A DNA stretch of 64,000 nucleotides. Origin: M3007 sp043764095. GTDB lineage: Bacteria > Bacteroidota > Bacteroidia > Chitinophagales > Saprospiraceae. This document shows positions 1 to 7,995 of this stretch, in pieces. Position 1 is the first letter of the stretch. The number at the start of each line of letters is the position of its first letter. The notes below the pieces were generated by a model. The model ran no database searches. It was not told the origin of the DNA and saw only the letters and a list, made by a program, of their open reading frames with translations. Where the stretch lies: positions 1-64,000 of the forward strand of contig JAYUKX010000099.1 of assembly GCA_043764095.1 (NCBI GenBank), in the 5' to 3' direction. The translations under genes were made by a program, and so were the position numbers.

Positions 1-150
1 TTCGTTAGATAGTACCGCGTCTGCTGCGCAGGTTCCCGCCATTCAAAGCAAGATTTACTTGCTTTTCATTTTGGTCATGCCTTAAAAATGGCTCGTCTAG
101 CCGAAAAATACCTTCGTTCATTTCTGCAATTAATTATGTCCAAATACTTA
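1..150 (-). repeat. Repeat family B, copy B1 (cut by window edge)
   Basis: Read on the minus strand this stretch begins with an arm close to TAAGTATTTGGACA plus AATTAATT, continues with a segment containing the small hairpin GGCTAGACGAGCC, and ends in GGTACTATCTAACGAA at the window edge. The same order of blocks occurs in copy B2 (24066-24226), and the first 40 bases occur again in B3 (41649-41689). B1 carries an internal stretch, roughly 14-80, that B2 lacks. The distal inverted-repeat arm would lie before base 1. No coding potential is seen. Inference: a non-autonomous, MITE-like element downstream of the T9SS gene. Confidence 0.7.
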
Positions 151-163
151 TTTTAAAAACTAC

Positions 164-3028
164 TTATTTTTGAATTACAATTTTTTTGGTTTGTACCGAT
201 CCATTGGCAGTAATGCGGAGCAGATAAATACCTGCTGGTTGTCTTGCTAAATCGATCATTTCTTTCATGCCTTCTGTATGGCCTGGTTCGGCGGCCCATA
301 CTTGTTGACCGAGTAGGTTCACAATATCGGCACGTAGTTCGACAGATTGGTCAAAAAGCAAGTCAAGGAACAGCGTACCTGTGGTTGGATTAGGACGAAC
401 TGAAAAATTAGTCAAACTTGGCAATTCACCAATAGCAGAAACACCCACTTCAACACTCAATGTATCGGAGCAGCCATGCGCATCCAAAACGGCTACCGTA
501 TATATGCCAGCACCCAAACCTGTAGCGGTTTCAGTATTGGCACCATTGCTCCAATTGTAAGCATAAGGCGGGTTACCAGTAGCTACCGATACTGTAGCAG
601 ATCCTGTATTGCCCGTAGAAGAAGTAGGTACAATATTAGCCGTAAGCCCTAAATTATCAGCACAAGCAAGTAGATTAACATTATCCAAATCGAAATAGTA
701 ATCACCGCTACCGAACCACGTACCTTGAAAGCGCACTTTGATATTTTCGCCCACAAAAGAGGCTAAAGAAAACTTACGCGTTGCCAAATTTTCACTAACA
801 ATATGGTTATTGCTATTGATTGTTCCTATTGTTTGGTAGGTTTGTCCACAGTTGGTGCTTACTCTTATTTCTATTTTATTACCCGCTGACAAAATTGTTG
901 CCGGATTGGGAAAAGAGAAATCAACAATACGATAATCAAACTTGAGTGAATCTCCTACACCAACTACACCATAACGGGGTAGATCATAAGTAAAGGCATT
1001 ATTAAATTCATACAAATTATAGGCTAATACATTGCTAATATTATTATGCGTTGTAGTAATATTGGCTCCAGCAGGTACAGTCCAGCCATCAGGAATATTA
1101 AAAGACGCATTAAAATTTTCACTTAAAGGCAATACCTTGGCGCGATGGTCGATCGAATAAATAATCGTATCGTTAGATAGATTTTCATCACCTATTGCCA
1201 CTACCCAACATTTAATAATCGTTACAACATCCCGACTATCAAAAGTATTGGGGAAAGTGAAGGTATAGTTTTCATCCGCAGTTAAAATATTGTTCGAGAC
1301 CGTAGTCGAATCCGGTGCGCCGCCATTAACGGATACAAATAATTTATACCCAGAAGGCATAGCAGTGCCACCTACGTTAACAATATTAAACGATACTTTA
1401 TCACTCGCCAAGCCGCATTCTGTGTCATCGCCTAAGGTAGATTCGCGTACTGCGGCAACGTCTTTAGCGGGTGGCACAAATATTTTAAACTGGTCGATAC
1501 CTACTCCTTCGCGTGTTTGGCCAAATCCACTATTATACCCAAACCGAAATAAAACATTATCCATGCCAGCGACACCATTGATCAAATGGTGTGTTTTTAG
1601 CCATCCATTGGACTCGCCTGCCCATGCCTGCTCGGCATTGAAGGTAGTAGGATCTGGTGCATTATACCAATTGGCGCCTGTATTCGCTACTGTACCTATC
1701 CGTACCCAAGCAGTACCACCATCAATCGAGTATTCTACAAAAGCACCGTCATCGCCAGAGGTGCAGCTATAGTTAATCATGAACTCAATGGCTGGTTTTT
1801 CAGTAATACTGGACAAATCAAAACATGTAGATTGAATATAAGATTGTTCTGCAAAATTTGCAGATCCCGTTAAATTGGTCACCCATGCTTTTTGCCCATC
1901 ACCTGCACTTTTGATAATAGGAGCATCTGGAGTGCCGTATTCCCACGATGGATTGGAAAAACTATTTGGATCATTCACAACTGTCCAGCCGCCGTTCCAT
2001 TTTTCAAAACTTTGTGCATAAGGGGGAGCCAATGCATTATTTATATAGTAAAATAAGGTATCGTTGGTGGGGTCTTGATCGCCAGTCATTTGAGTAAATA
2101 CCGCAATTTCGTACTCAATTTGATCGGAAAAATCGAAACTGGTCTCAAATTCGATGATCTCCGTACTGTCTTTACCAATTACACCTGTATAGTAACCATC
2201 ATCGGGTTGTGGTACGCCACCAGCTTGTCCATTGACACTAAAATTATAAGGAATCAGCGATTGCGGATTAGATCCTGGGTTGCTCATGCCAAACTCAATC
2301 ATTTCAGCACCCAAATCACAATCGCTTTTTGGTGAAAGAACAGCTGTCACAGATACATCATTTGTCCAATAGGTTTGAAAATCGAATGGGCCGGCGTTAC
2401 CACCGGATACGCCACCACCGCAATCTTGCGCTACATAATACGTATAATTTGTCTTTGGTGTAAGTCCTGTAATGGTTGCTTTCGGGGTGGTTACATATAC
2501 CGTATCACCAATACCTGGTGCTGGCGTAAAACCATCCGGGCCGTAAATAACCCACCACCCTACCGGATTGGCACTGCCACTACCCGGTGTCCATTTTATT
2601 TTTACGCGTTTATCGTAAATATTATCCGTCAATACATTAGTAGGTAAAACACATGGTGGGCAAGAGGTCGTTGTCGTGAAGGTAGTCAAATCATTCGGCG
2701 CAACGGCCTCAAAAACAGATATACCACTTCCATCAAATAGGGAAAACGATATTTCTTGAGGTTGCGGTGAATTGTTGAACCATGCTATTTCTACAGTTTG
2801 GCCAGGAGTAAGTGTTAGATAGATATTAGCATTGGAGCCATTATCGTCCAAACCATTCAATGTGTAGTAGTTAGTAGTCAAATCAACGGTGAGTACCAAA
2901 AAACTACCTCCCCATCCATTACCGCCACTGTCGTTGAGTTCCAAGCGCCACGAGCATTGGGCAGATGATAAAAATGGCAGTAGCAGCACTGCTAAAAGCG
3001 GAATAATACGTAAAATATTCAATTTCAT
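164..3028 (-). CDS. Large T9SS type A sorting-domain surface protein
   Basis: A 954-residue secreted protein. A signal peptide ends near residue 23 (LLLPFLSSAQC). A fibronectin type III-like module follows at about 128-217, containing TNYTYYVAQDCGGG. A CARDB-like segment (about 222-335), a jelly-roll/MAM-like region with paired cysteines (about 340-515) and a second CARDB-like stretch come next. An SprB-like repeat with the motif PPYAYNWSNGA lies near 815, and a C-terminal T9SS type A sorting domain occupies about 875-954 (SVRPNPTTGTLFLDL to the KKIVIQK end). The architecture indicates export through the outer membrane by T9SS and surface attachment or release. The ligand is unknown. An exact -7 promoter lies at 3091-3098. 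Adhesin or matrix protein is the best guess. Confidence 0.85.
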   Translation of the reverse strand: MKLNILRIIPLLAVLLLPFLSSAQCSWRLELNDSGGNGWGGSFLVLTVDLTTNYYTLNGLDDNGSNANIYLTLTPGQTVEIAWFNNSPQPQEISFSLFDGSGISVFEAVAPNDLTTFTTTTSCPPCVLPTNVLTDNIYDKRVKIKWTPGSGSANPVGWWVIYGPDGFTPAPGIGDTVYVTTPKATITGLTPKTNYTYYVAQDCGGGVSGGNAGPFDFQTYWTNDVSVTAVLSPKSDCDLGAEMIEFGMSNPGSNPQSLIPYNFSVNGQAGGVPQPDDGYYTGVIGKDSTEIIEFETSFDFSDQIEYEIAVFTQMTGDQDPTNDTLFYYINNALAPPYAQSFEKWNGGWTVVNDPNSFSNPSWEYGTPDAPIIKSAGDGQKAWVTNLTGSANFAEQSYIQSTCFDLSSITEKPAIEFMINYSCTSGDDGAFVEYSIDGGTAWVRIGTVANTGANWYNAPDPTTFNAEQAWAGESNGWLKTHHLINGVAGMDNVLFRFGYNSGFGQTREGVGIDQFKIFVPPAKDVAAVRESTLGDDTECGLASDKVSFNIVNVGGTAMPSGYKLFVSVNGGAPDSTTVSNNILTADENYTFTFPNTFDSRDVVTIIKCWVVAIGDENLSNDTIIYSIDHRAKVLPLSENFNASFNIPDGWTVPAGANITTTHNNISNVLAYNLYEFNNAFTYDLPRYGVVGVGDSLKFDYRIVDFSFPNPATILSAGNKIEIRVSTNCGQTYQTIGTINSNNHIVSENLATRKFSLASFVGENIKVRFQGTWFGSGDYYFDLDNVNLLACADNLGLTANIVPTSSTGNTGSATVSVATGNPPYAYNWSNGANTETATGLGAGIYTVAVLDAHGCSDTLSVEVGVSAIGELPSLTNFSVRPNPTTGTLFLDLLFDQSVELRADIVNLLGQQVWAAEPGHTEGMKEMIDLARQPAGIYLLRITANGSVQTKKIVIQK

Positions 3029-3090
3029 GATTTACAATTTGTTGCTATTGTTGTAGGCTTACAGTTAAACAGTATAGCTCATTTGAAAAT

Positions 3091-3098
3091 CAAAGGTA
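3091..3098 (-). promoter_or_regulatory. Bacteroidota -7 promoter element
   Basis: The minus-strand sequence TACCTTTG is an exact TAnnTTTG match, 62 bases upstream of the ATG of the T9SS gene at 3028. The rest of the 3029-3342 gap holds only this promoter and the hairpin at 3269-3314. Confidence 0.65.
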
Positions 3099-3268
3099 GG
3101 AGAATCTTAATTATTATAATAGGCAAAAATGGATTAAGACAAAAAAAGCACAAAAGTTTTTTGGAGCAGGAACGCAAAGTATCAATTTACCTGTTATTAA
3201 TAACGAGGTTGGATGCTTTAAATCACTTTAAATCTAACTGGTTTGTGCCTGTAAGCATACTAAACGCA

Positions 3269-3314
3269 GAATGCCGAACGAGGAATCTGCTATAAATTTC
3301 CCAGTTCGGCATTC
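3269..3314 (-). terminator. Hairpin after the cytochrome/monooxygenase gene
   Basis: Perfect 11-bp inverted repeat GAATGCCGAAC / GTTCGGCATTC separated by 24 bases, located 29 bases past the stop codon of the 3343-4920 gene. There is no strong T-tract on the minus strand, so it may be an RNA-stabilising or weak termination hairpin. Confidence 0.45.
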
Positions 3315-3342
3315 GATGTTAAGTACTTTAATAGACTCAATA

Positions 3343-4920
3343 TTAAATTTTCACCAAAGACCCCGCCAAAACGCCTCCTTGCCTATTTTTCAATGAAATA
3401 GAATAATTGCCTGCTGGCAAACCCGTCAAATCTATCCTTTTGGTATGTTGGCCCGTAGGCAATAGGCCTTCAGATGGGATTGCCCGAACAACTTGGCCAC
3501 CAGCATTCAATACAGAAATACTTATTGCATCCGAGGTACTCAGGTCAAACTGTATATCCGTAAAGGATGTTGCCGGATTTGGGTAACTGATCAATTGTGC
3601 GATATTATCAGCTCCTTTATCCAAAAATACGGTATTCGAAGCAAGCAATGTGCTGTCCAAAATGATATTTTCGTCTCCCTGTTGGTAAGCCGTATAGATA
3701 AAATACACCAGCATCATCTCGTCCGTTGTTGCCTCGCCCTGCAATACATTTTGGGGTGGCGACGACGGATTATTGGGATTGCTTTCGGTATTGTTGTACC
3801 GTGCATGTGCATATACTTTGGTGCCTGCCGGAAGTTTTTGGATCTTTTGAAAATTATAATTTCCTTGCCAATGGAAATCCCAAGATGGAATTTTTATCAG
3901 TTTTATGGTGTCATTAGTGGGTGTAATGCCATAACATTCAATACTTTGACCGATTAAGTGCATGTGTGGCGCAATACCGATCAAAGATCCATTTTGCTGC
4001 ACAGTGTATTGTTCGGTGAAGGTTTTTTCCTCATTGGCCGGAATGAACAATGGGCCATTTTGTAAAGAAGGCGGAAAATGGAACAGAGGAGGATTAATAC
4101 TCACCTGCCGAATGTTTTGGTTGGTGGGTGTATAAAACAGATTAAGCGTAGATTGATCCGTTAAGCCTGTTGCTGCCCCTGGAAAATGTACCTGCACAAT
4201 CAGGTCGGCTCCAGCGGTCAATTTAATACCCATAAACGGCGGTAAAAGATCGGGGCGTGCACCGGGCACCCATGAACCCACCAATTTTGCACCCTGAAAC
4301 CCAGGGCCACCAAAACTCACATAACCAGGCTCTGGGGTTTGCTCGTCCAACACCTTGCCTTGTCCGTTTACATCTTCGTAAATCAATACGTGGTGTACGG
4401 CCATGTGATTACCTGGAATCACCTCTAATCCACGCAAATAAGTAGTTTGGTTGATACCTGTAGGCAGTACAAAACACCGGTATTCGTCTTCGGTGGCGTT
4501 CATGGTATAAGCTGGCGTTTGCAGCGTAAGATCGGGGATGCCAACCGCTGAACCGGGGATAAATGTGGGTTGTGGAGGTGCTTGACTCAGGTCTCCAGCT
4601 GGTGCATTATTGGCTACCCACTGCTCAATCGTGTTAATTTGTGCTGTGCTGAGGTAGTTTTCTTTGGCGTAGTGTCGATAGTTAGGGTCGGGTTTCCAAG
4701 GTGGCATTTTCCGAGACGAAACGGCATCTAGGATATTATCGCGGTTGGTAAATGCCGATTGGTAATCCATCAGCGAAAAACTACCAATTGCACCATCGCG
4801 GTGGCATTGTACACAATGTTTGTACAAAATTGGGGCAATATCATTGGCCCAATTGACACTTTGGGCTTCCGCTTTAAAGCAGAAAAAAATAAATAATAGA
4901 AATACCGTAAAGTAGCGCAT
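3343..4920 (-). CDS. Cytochrome c / copper type II monooxygenase-like T9SS protein
   Basis: A 525-residue secreted protein with a signal peptide to about residue 20 (FCFKAEAQ). A heme-binding CVQCH lies at 36-40 in a planctomycete-type cytochrome c context (MPPWKPDPNY). A two-lobed region related to PHM/DBH copper type II ascorbate-dependent monooxygenases follows. Candidate copper ligands are the HH pair in MAVHHVLIYED, the His in VQVHFPG, the HxH in PHMHLIGQS and the Met in TDEMMLVYF. The C-terminal 80 residues are a T9SS type A sorting domain (SYPNPATSFTDIQFDL). Known for the families: heme c transfers electrons and copper hydroxylates. Inferred: an extracellular redox enzyme whose electron donor domain is fused. 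The substrate is unknown. An exact -7 promoter lies at 4979-4986. Confidence 0.82.
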   Translation of the reverse strand: MRYFTVFLLFIFFCFKAEAQSVNWANDIAPILYKHCVQCHRDGAIGSFSLMDYQSAFTNRDNILDAVSSRKMPPWKPDPNYRHYAKENYLSTAQINTIEQWVANNAPAGDLSQAPPQPTFIPGSAVGIPDLTLQTPAYTMNATEDEYRCFVLPTGINQTTYLRGLEVIPGNHMAVHHVLIYEDVNGQGKVLDEQTPEPGYVSFGGPGFQGAKLVGSWVPGARPDLLPPFMGIKLTAGADLIVQVHFPGAATGLTDQSTLNLFYTPTNQNIRQVSINPPLFHFPPSLQNGPLFIPANEEKTFTEQYTVQQNGSLIGIAPHMHLIGQSIECYGITPTNDTIKLIKIPSWDFHWQGNYNFQKIQKLPAGTKVYAHARYNNTESNPNNPSSPPQNVLQGEATTDEMMLVYFIYTAYQQGDENIILDSTLLASNTVFLDKGADNIAQLISYPNPATSFTDIQFDLSTSDAISISVLNAGGQVVRAIPSEGLLPTGQHTKRIDLTGLPAGNYSISLKNRQGGVLAGSLVKI

Positions 4921-4978
4921 AAAAATATGGATGAGTGATAACCGTGAGACGCTTTTTGAGGGCGATGGTTTAATCCCA

Positions 4979-4986
4979 CAAAACTA
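4979..4986 (-). promoter_or_regulatory. Bacteroidota -7 promoter element
   Basis: TAGTTTTG on the minus strand, an exact TAnnTTTG match 58 bases before the ATG of the cytochrome/monooxygenase gene. Confidence 0.45.
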
Positions 4987-5056
4987 AGGTAGTTTTTTGC
5001 GGCGGACCGAAATAATCAACCATCCGTCTAATAAAATCAACCAACAGTATCTAACA

Positions 5057-5872
5057 CTACTCCTTCACCAAACTCACCTTCCCTGTTTGGCTATTATCCT
5101 TAATCACCTTTGCCGCCGAAATGGTAATACTTATCTTTTTATTTTCAGAAAGTTCTACCTGTTGACCATTTTTCCAGGGGGCGGAAGCGGCTGCTTTTTG
5201 CGCGGCTTCGTATAACAGGCTGTGTCCATCTTGAAGGGATAATGCACTTTCTACTAATTCCAGTTCATTTTGACCAAATTCGGTTAATCCATACGTATAA
5301 CCAGATGTTTTTTCGCCTTCTTGTAACATACCAAAATATACCCAGCAATACAACGGCACACCATCGCGTCCCATATTGCGTGCCGATTCTTGGTAGTAAC
5401 CTTTAGATATTAAGAGGTATTGCGTATTCATATAAATACCAGGCGCATCGGGAAGATTTGACATTGCACCCGCTGCCGTACGGGTAAAAATCCGATACAA
5501 TTCGAGCGTATTTTTGGGGTCACCCAAAATAGAGATGACTAATTGCGCTTTATGGTTTTTCACTTCTTTTTCGGCATCCTTCCATAGCCAGGAAATACCG
5601 GCGGCAATCTGCATTTCATCGGGACTTACCGGATAATCCAAATAGGCCAACATCACAGTGGCACCGGGAGTAGAAAATATCGCTGTTTTGTCGGATATAT
5701 TGATCGAATCGGTACGGACATACCAGTTTTTAGGTAGATCCGCGATGATTTTTTTAAAATCGGGTGTTGTTTTGGAATTGAGTAAAACAGTACCAGAAAT
5801 GACTTTGGGATCGGAATTTTGGGCGTTTACAAATGCCGTAAACAAGCAAAAAAGGAGCGTTAAAATGCGCAT
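5057..5872 (-). CDS. Exported DUF4261-like protein of unknown function
   Basis: A 271-residue protein with a signal peptide (MRILTLLFCLFTAFVNAQ). The mature part starts with a vinculin-unlike, DUF4261-like layout: an N-terminal segment about tolerating or handling a value pair (PDFKKIIADLPKNWYVR), then a middle region, then the C-terminal motif GYTYGLTEFGQNELEL at about 196-211. That last motif is the part that resembles the DUF4261 signature as I remember it. No catalytic motif is visible. The gene stands alone between a minus-strand gene and a divergent hydrolase. Function is unknown; the family assignment is from memory of the motif and is moderate. Confidence 0.7.
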   Translation of the reverse strand: MRILTLLFCLFTAFVNAQNSDPKVISGTVLLNSKTTPDFKKIIADLPKNWYVRTDSINISDKTAIFSTPGATVMLAYLDYPVSPDEMQIAAGISWLWKDAEKEVKNHKAQLVISILGDPKNTLELYRIFTRTAAGAMSNLPDAPGIYMNTQYLLISKGYYQESARNMGRDGVPLYCWVYFGMLQEGEKTSGYTYGLTEFGQNELELVESALSLQDGHSLLYEAAQKAAASAPWKNGQQVELSENKKISITISAAKVIKDNSQTGKVSLVKE

Positions 5873-6009
5873 GTTGTGTATATTTGATCGATGTTTTATT
5901 GAATCGGATAAATAAGGAATCTACCCAAAAGTGCTAACTTATTCTTTTATCGTTCCTAAACGCAAAAGGCAATGGGATTGATATATATGGTTTGAAAAGA
6001 AAAAAAGAT

Positions 6010-6017
6010 TAACTTTG
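6010..6017 (+). promoter_or_regulatory. Bacteroidota -7 promoter element
   Basis: TAACTTTG, an exact TAnnTTTG match 50 bases upstream of the ATG at 6067. Confidence 0.65.
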
Positions 6018-6066
6018 CTCGCTGCTAACTACAACTACATTGCTAAAAAAATAAAATACGTTAATA

Positions 6067-7044
6067 ATGCCCAATAAATCGCTTGAAAAAATTAAAAAAA
6101 CGGCCCAATTCGGCGTTAGCATCCTCAACGGAATTGTCGGCGACAAACTTCACGATACTGCGTTGGGGATAGAAATGGGATTTTTTCATCAAAATAAACG
6201 TATTATTTTAGAGCAGGATCGTTTGCTGGAACACTTTGAACAATCCAATAAAGTACCTACAAATAAGGTGTGTATATTGGTGCATGGGGTAACGGATAAC
6301 GAAGCCACTTGGTCATTTCGGGATCAAAATGATTATGGCTCTTTATTGGCGCAGGACATGCAATATACCCCTTTTTATTTAAGGTACAATTCGGGGCTGC
6401 ACATTTCGGATAATGGCAAAATACTGGCCGCTTTACTAGAAAAACTACACCAAAATTATCCCGTAGCAATAACAGAAATCTGTATTATTGCACACAGTAT
6501 GGGTGGTTTGGTGACGCACAGTGCTTGCTACCATGCATCAGAGGAAGGGTTAATTTGGCCGCAAAAAGTGAAACAGATTTTCTTGTTGGCAACGCCACAT
6601 TTAGGCTCTTATTTGGAAAAATTTGCCAATCTCACCACCAATATCCTAGAAAAAGTACCCAACTGGCACACCAGACTTGTCGGCAAAGTCATCAACTTGC
6701 GAAGCGCCGGTATCAAAGACCTGCGCTATGGATACCTCACAGAATCGGATTGGAAAGATCAAGACCCCGACCGATTATTAAAAAACAATAAAAAACCACC
6801 TCCTGTTCTTGAAAACACGGCTTATTATGTCATTTCTGGCCGACTTACCGACACCGAGAGACACTGGGTGAGCCAACTTTTCGGGGATATTTTGGTGAGT
6901 ACTAAAAGTGCGGTAGCGCGTTCTAAAAACACAGAAGAATTCAATTTTTCAGACGATAACCATTTCGCGATGGCCAAAACTTTCCATTTCCAACTCCAAT
7001 CATCCATTAAAGTATATGAACAGATCAAAAATTGGCTGCAATAA
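6067..7044 (+). CDS. Alpha/beta-hydrolase, lipase/PGAP1-like
   Basis: A 325-residue cytosolic alpha/beta-hydrolase with no signal peptide. The oxyanion-hole motif LVHGVTDNEATW is at about 71-82. The nucleophile elbow AHSMGGL has Ser144. A probable catalytic His is H299 in SDDNHFAMAK, and the acid is probably in the preceding segment ending GDILVSTKSAV. The topology and the GHSxGG-type elbow resemble the PGAP1/DUF676 (putative serine esterase) group. The substrate is unknown; lipids or esters are plausible. The start codon at 6067 is the first in frame after the -7 element at 6010-6017. It is a single gene transcribed alone, divergent from the DUF4261-like gene. Confidence 0.82.
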   Translation: MPNKSLEKIKKTAQFGVSILNGIVGDKLHDTALGIEMGFFHQNKRIILEQDRLLEHFEQSNKVPTNKVCILVHGVTDNEATWSFRDQNDYGSLLAQDMQYTPFYLRYNSGLHISDNGKILAALLEKLHQNYPVAITEICIIAHSMGGLVTHSACYHASEEGLIWPQKVKQIFLLATPHLGSYLEKFANLTTNILEKVPNWHTRLVGKVINLRSAGIKDLRYGYLTESDWKDQDPDRLLKNNKKPPPVLENTAYYVISGRLTDTERHWVSQLFGDILVSTKSAVARSKNTEEFNFSDDNHFAMAKTFHFQLQSSIKVYEQIKNWLQ

Positions 7045-7183
7045 TTTACGGTACTAATGCTTTCTTCTACCTTATTTTATCCTTACAAACAACAATTTGA
7101 TCGAATATTCTTACAATACTCTTGTCGATGCATACTTCTTTGTAGCAAATAAATCACATCACTATAACACAACACAATTTATT

Positions 7184-7909
7184 ATGAAAAAAATTATTCT
7201 TGGTATTTGCCTGCTCTTCTCCGCATTAGTATCTCACGCACAAACCGCAGATGAGATTATCGCAAAACACGTTGCAGCCACGGGTGGAAGTGCTTGGGAC
7301 AAATTGAAGACTATTAAAATGGACATGAGCATGACCTCACAAGCGGCTCCAGGTATGGCTATCCCTATGAATATGACAGTCGTGCATAAAAAAGCAATGC
7401 GTATGGACGTTTCGCTCATGGGCATGACACAAAGTTCTTGCGTAAATGGCGATAAAGGCTGGGCAAATAATCCTTTCGCGGGTCAAATGGACGCAGAACC
7501 ACTTACCGCCGATCAAGTGAAGGAATTAAAAGAACAAACTGACCTGGCAGGCCACCTCAATGGCTACAAAGAAAAAGGTTATACTGCCGAATACCTTGGA
7601 AAAGAAGACGTAGAAGGCACCGACCTTCACAAAATAAAATTAACACTCAGCCCAACCCATACCCAATACTCTTTGATCGATCCAGAATCTTTCATGGAAG
7701 TCAAGCAAATATCTGTGGTTACTGTTGATGGTAAAGAAGTCACTTCGGAGTCCATAATGTCTGATTATAAAACCATCGAAGGGATTACCATGCCATATAC
7801 TATCGAGCAGAATAACCCAATGATGGGTGCCACTGTAATGAAAGTAACCAAACTAGAGATTAACCCTAGTGTGGACGAAAAAATATTTGAAATGCCTGCT
7901 AAGAAATAG
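7184..7909 (+). CDS. Exported LolA-like / outer-membrane lipoprotein-sorting-like protein
   Basis: A 241-residue protein starting MKKIILGICLLFSALVSHAQ, a clear signal peptide. An upstream in-frame ATG at 7097 would bury this signal, so 7184 is preferred. After cleavage comes TADEIIAKHVAATGGSAWDK, typical of secreted Bacteroidota proteins with the LolA/LppX-like half-barrel. The rest alternates beta-strand segments (SSCVNGDKGWANNPF, DLHKIKLTLSP, TMPYTIEQNNPM). The family binds hydrophobic ligands or lipoproteins in the periplasm; a specific role cannot be read here. A strong hairpin (7921-7962) separates it from the following propeller gene. Confidence 0.75.
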   Translation: MKKIILGICLLFSALVSHAQTADEIIAKHVAATGGSAWDKLKTIKMDMSMTSQAAPGMAIPMNMTVVHKKAMRMDVSLMGMTQSSCVNGDKGWANNPFAGQMDAEPLTADQVKELKEQTDLAGHLNGYKEKGYTAEYLGKEDVEGTDLHKIKLTLSPTHTQYSLIDPESFMEVKQISVVTVDGKEVTSESIMSDYKTIEGITMPYTIEQNNPMMGATVMKVTKLEINPSVDEKIFEMPAKK

Positions 7910-7920
7910 TAGTGGTGCTG

Positions 7921-7962
7921 TTGCGGTGGAGGTCTGTTTTAACCTAATAGATCTCCGCCGCA
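7921..7962 (+). terminator. Intergenic hairpin between LolA-like gene and propeller gene
   Basis: Imperfect inverted repeat TTGCGGTGGAGGTCT / AGATCTCCGCCGCAA with a 12-base loop. G-U pairing covers the two differences. No T-tract follows, so it may attenuate or stabilise rather than terminate. Confidence 0.4.
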
Positions 7963-7995
7963 ATAAGTCTATCTTCAAAACAAGAAATTTACGTT

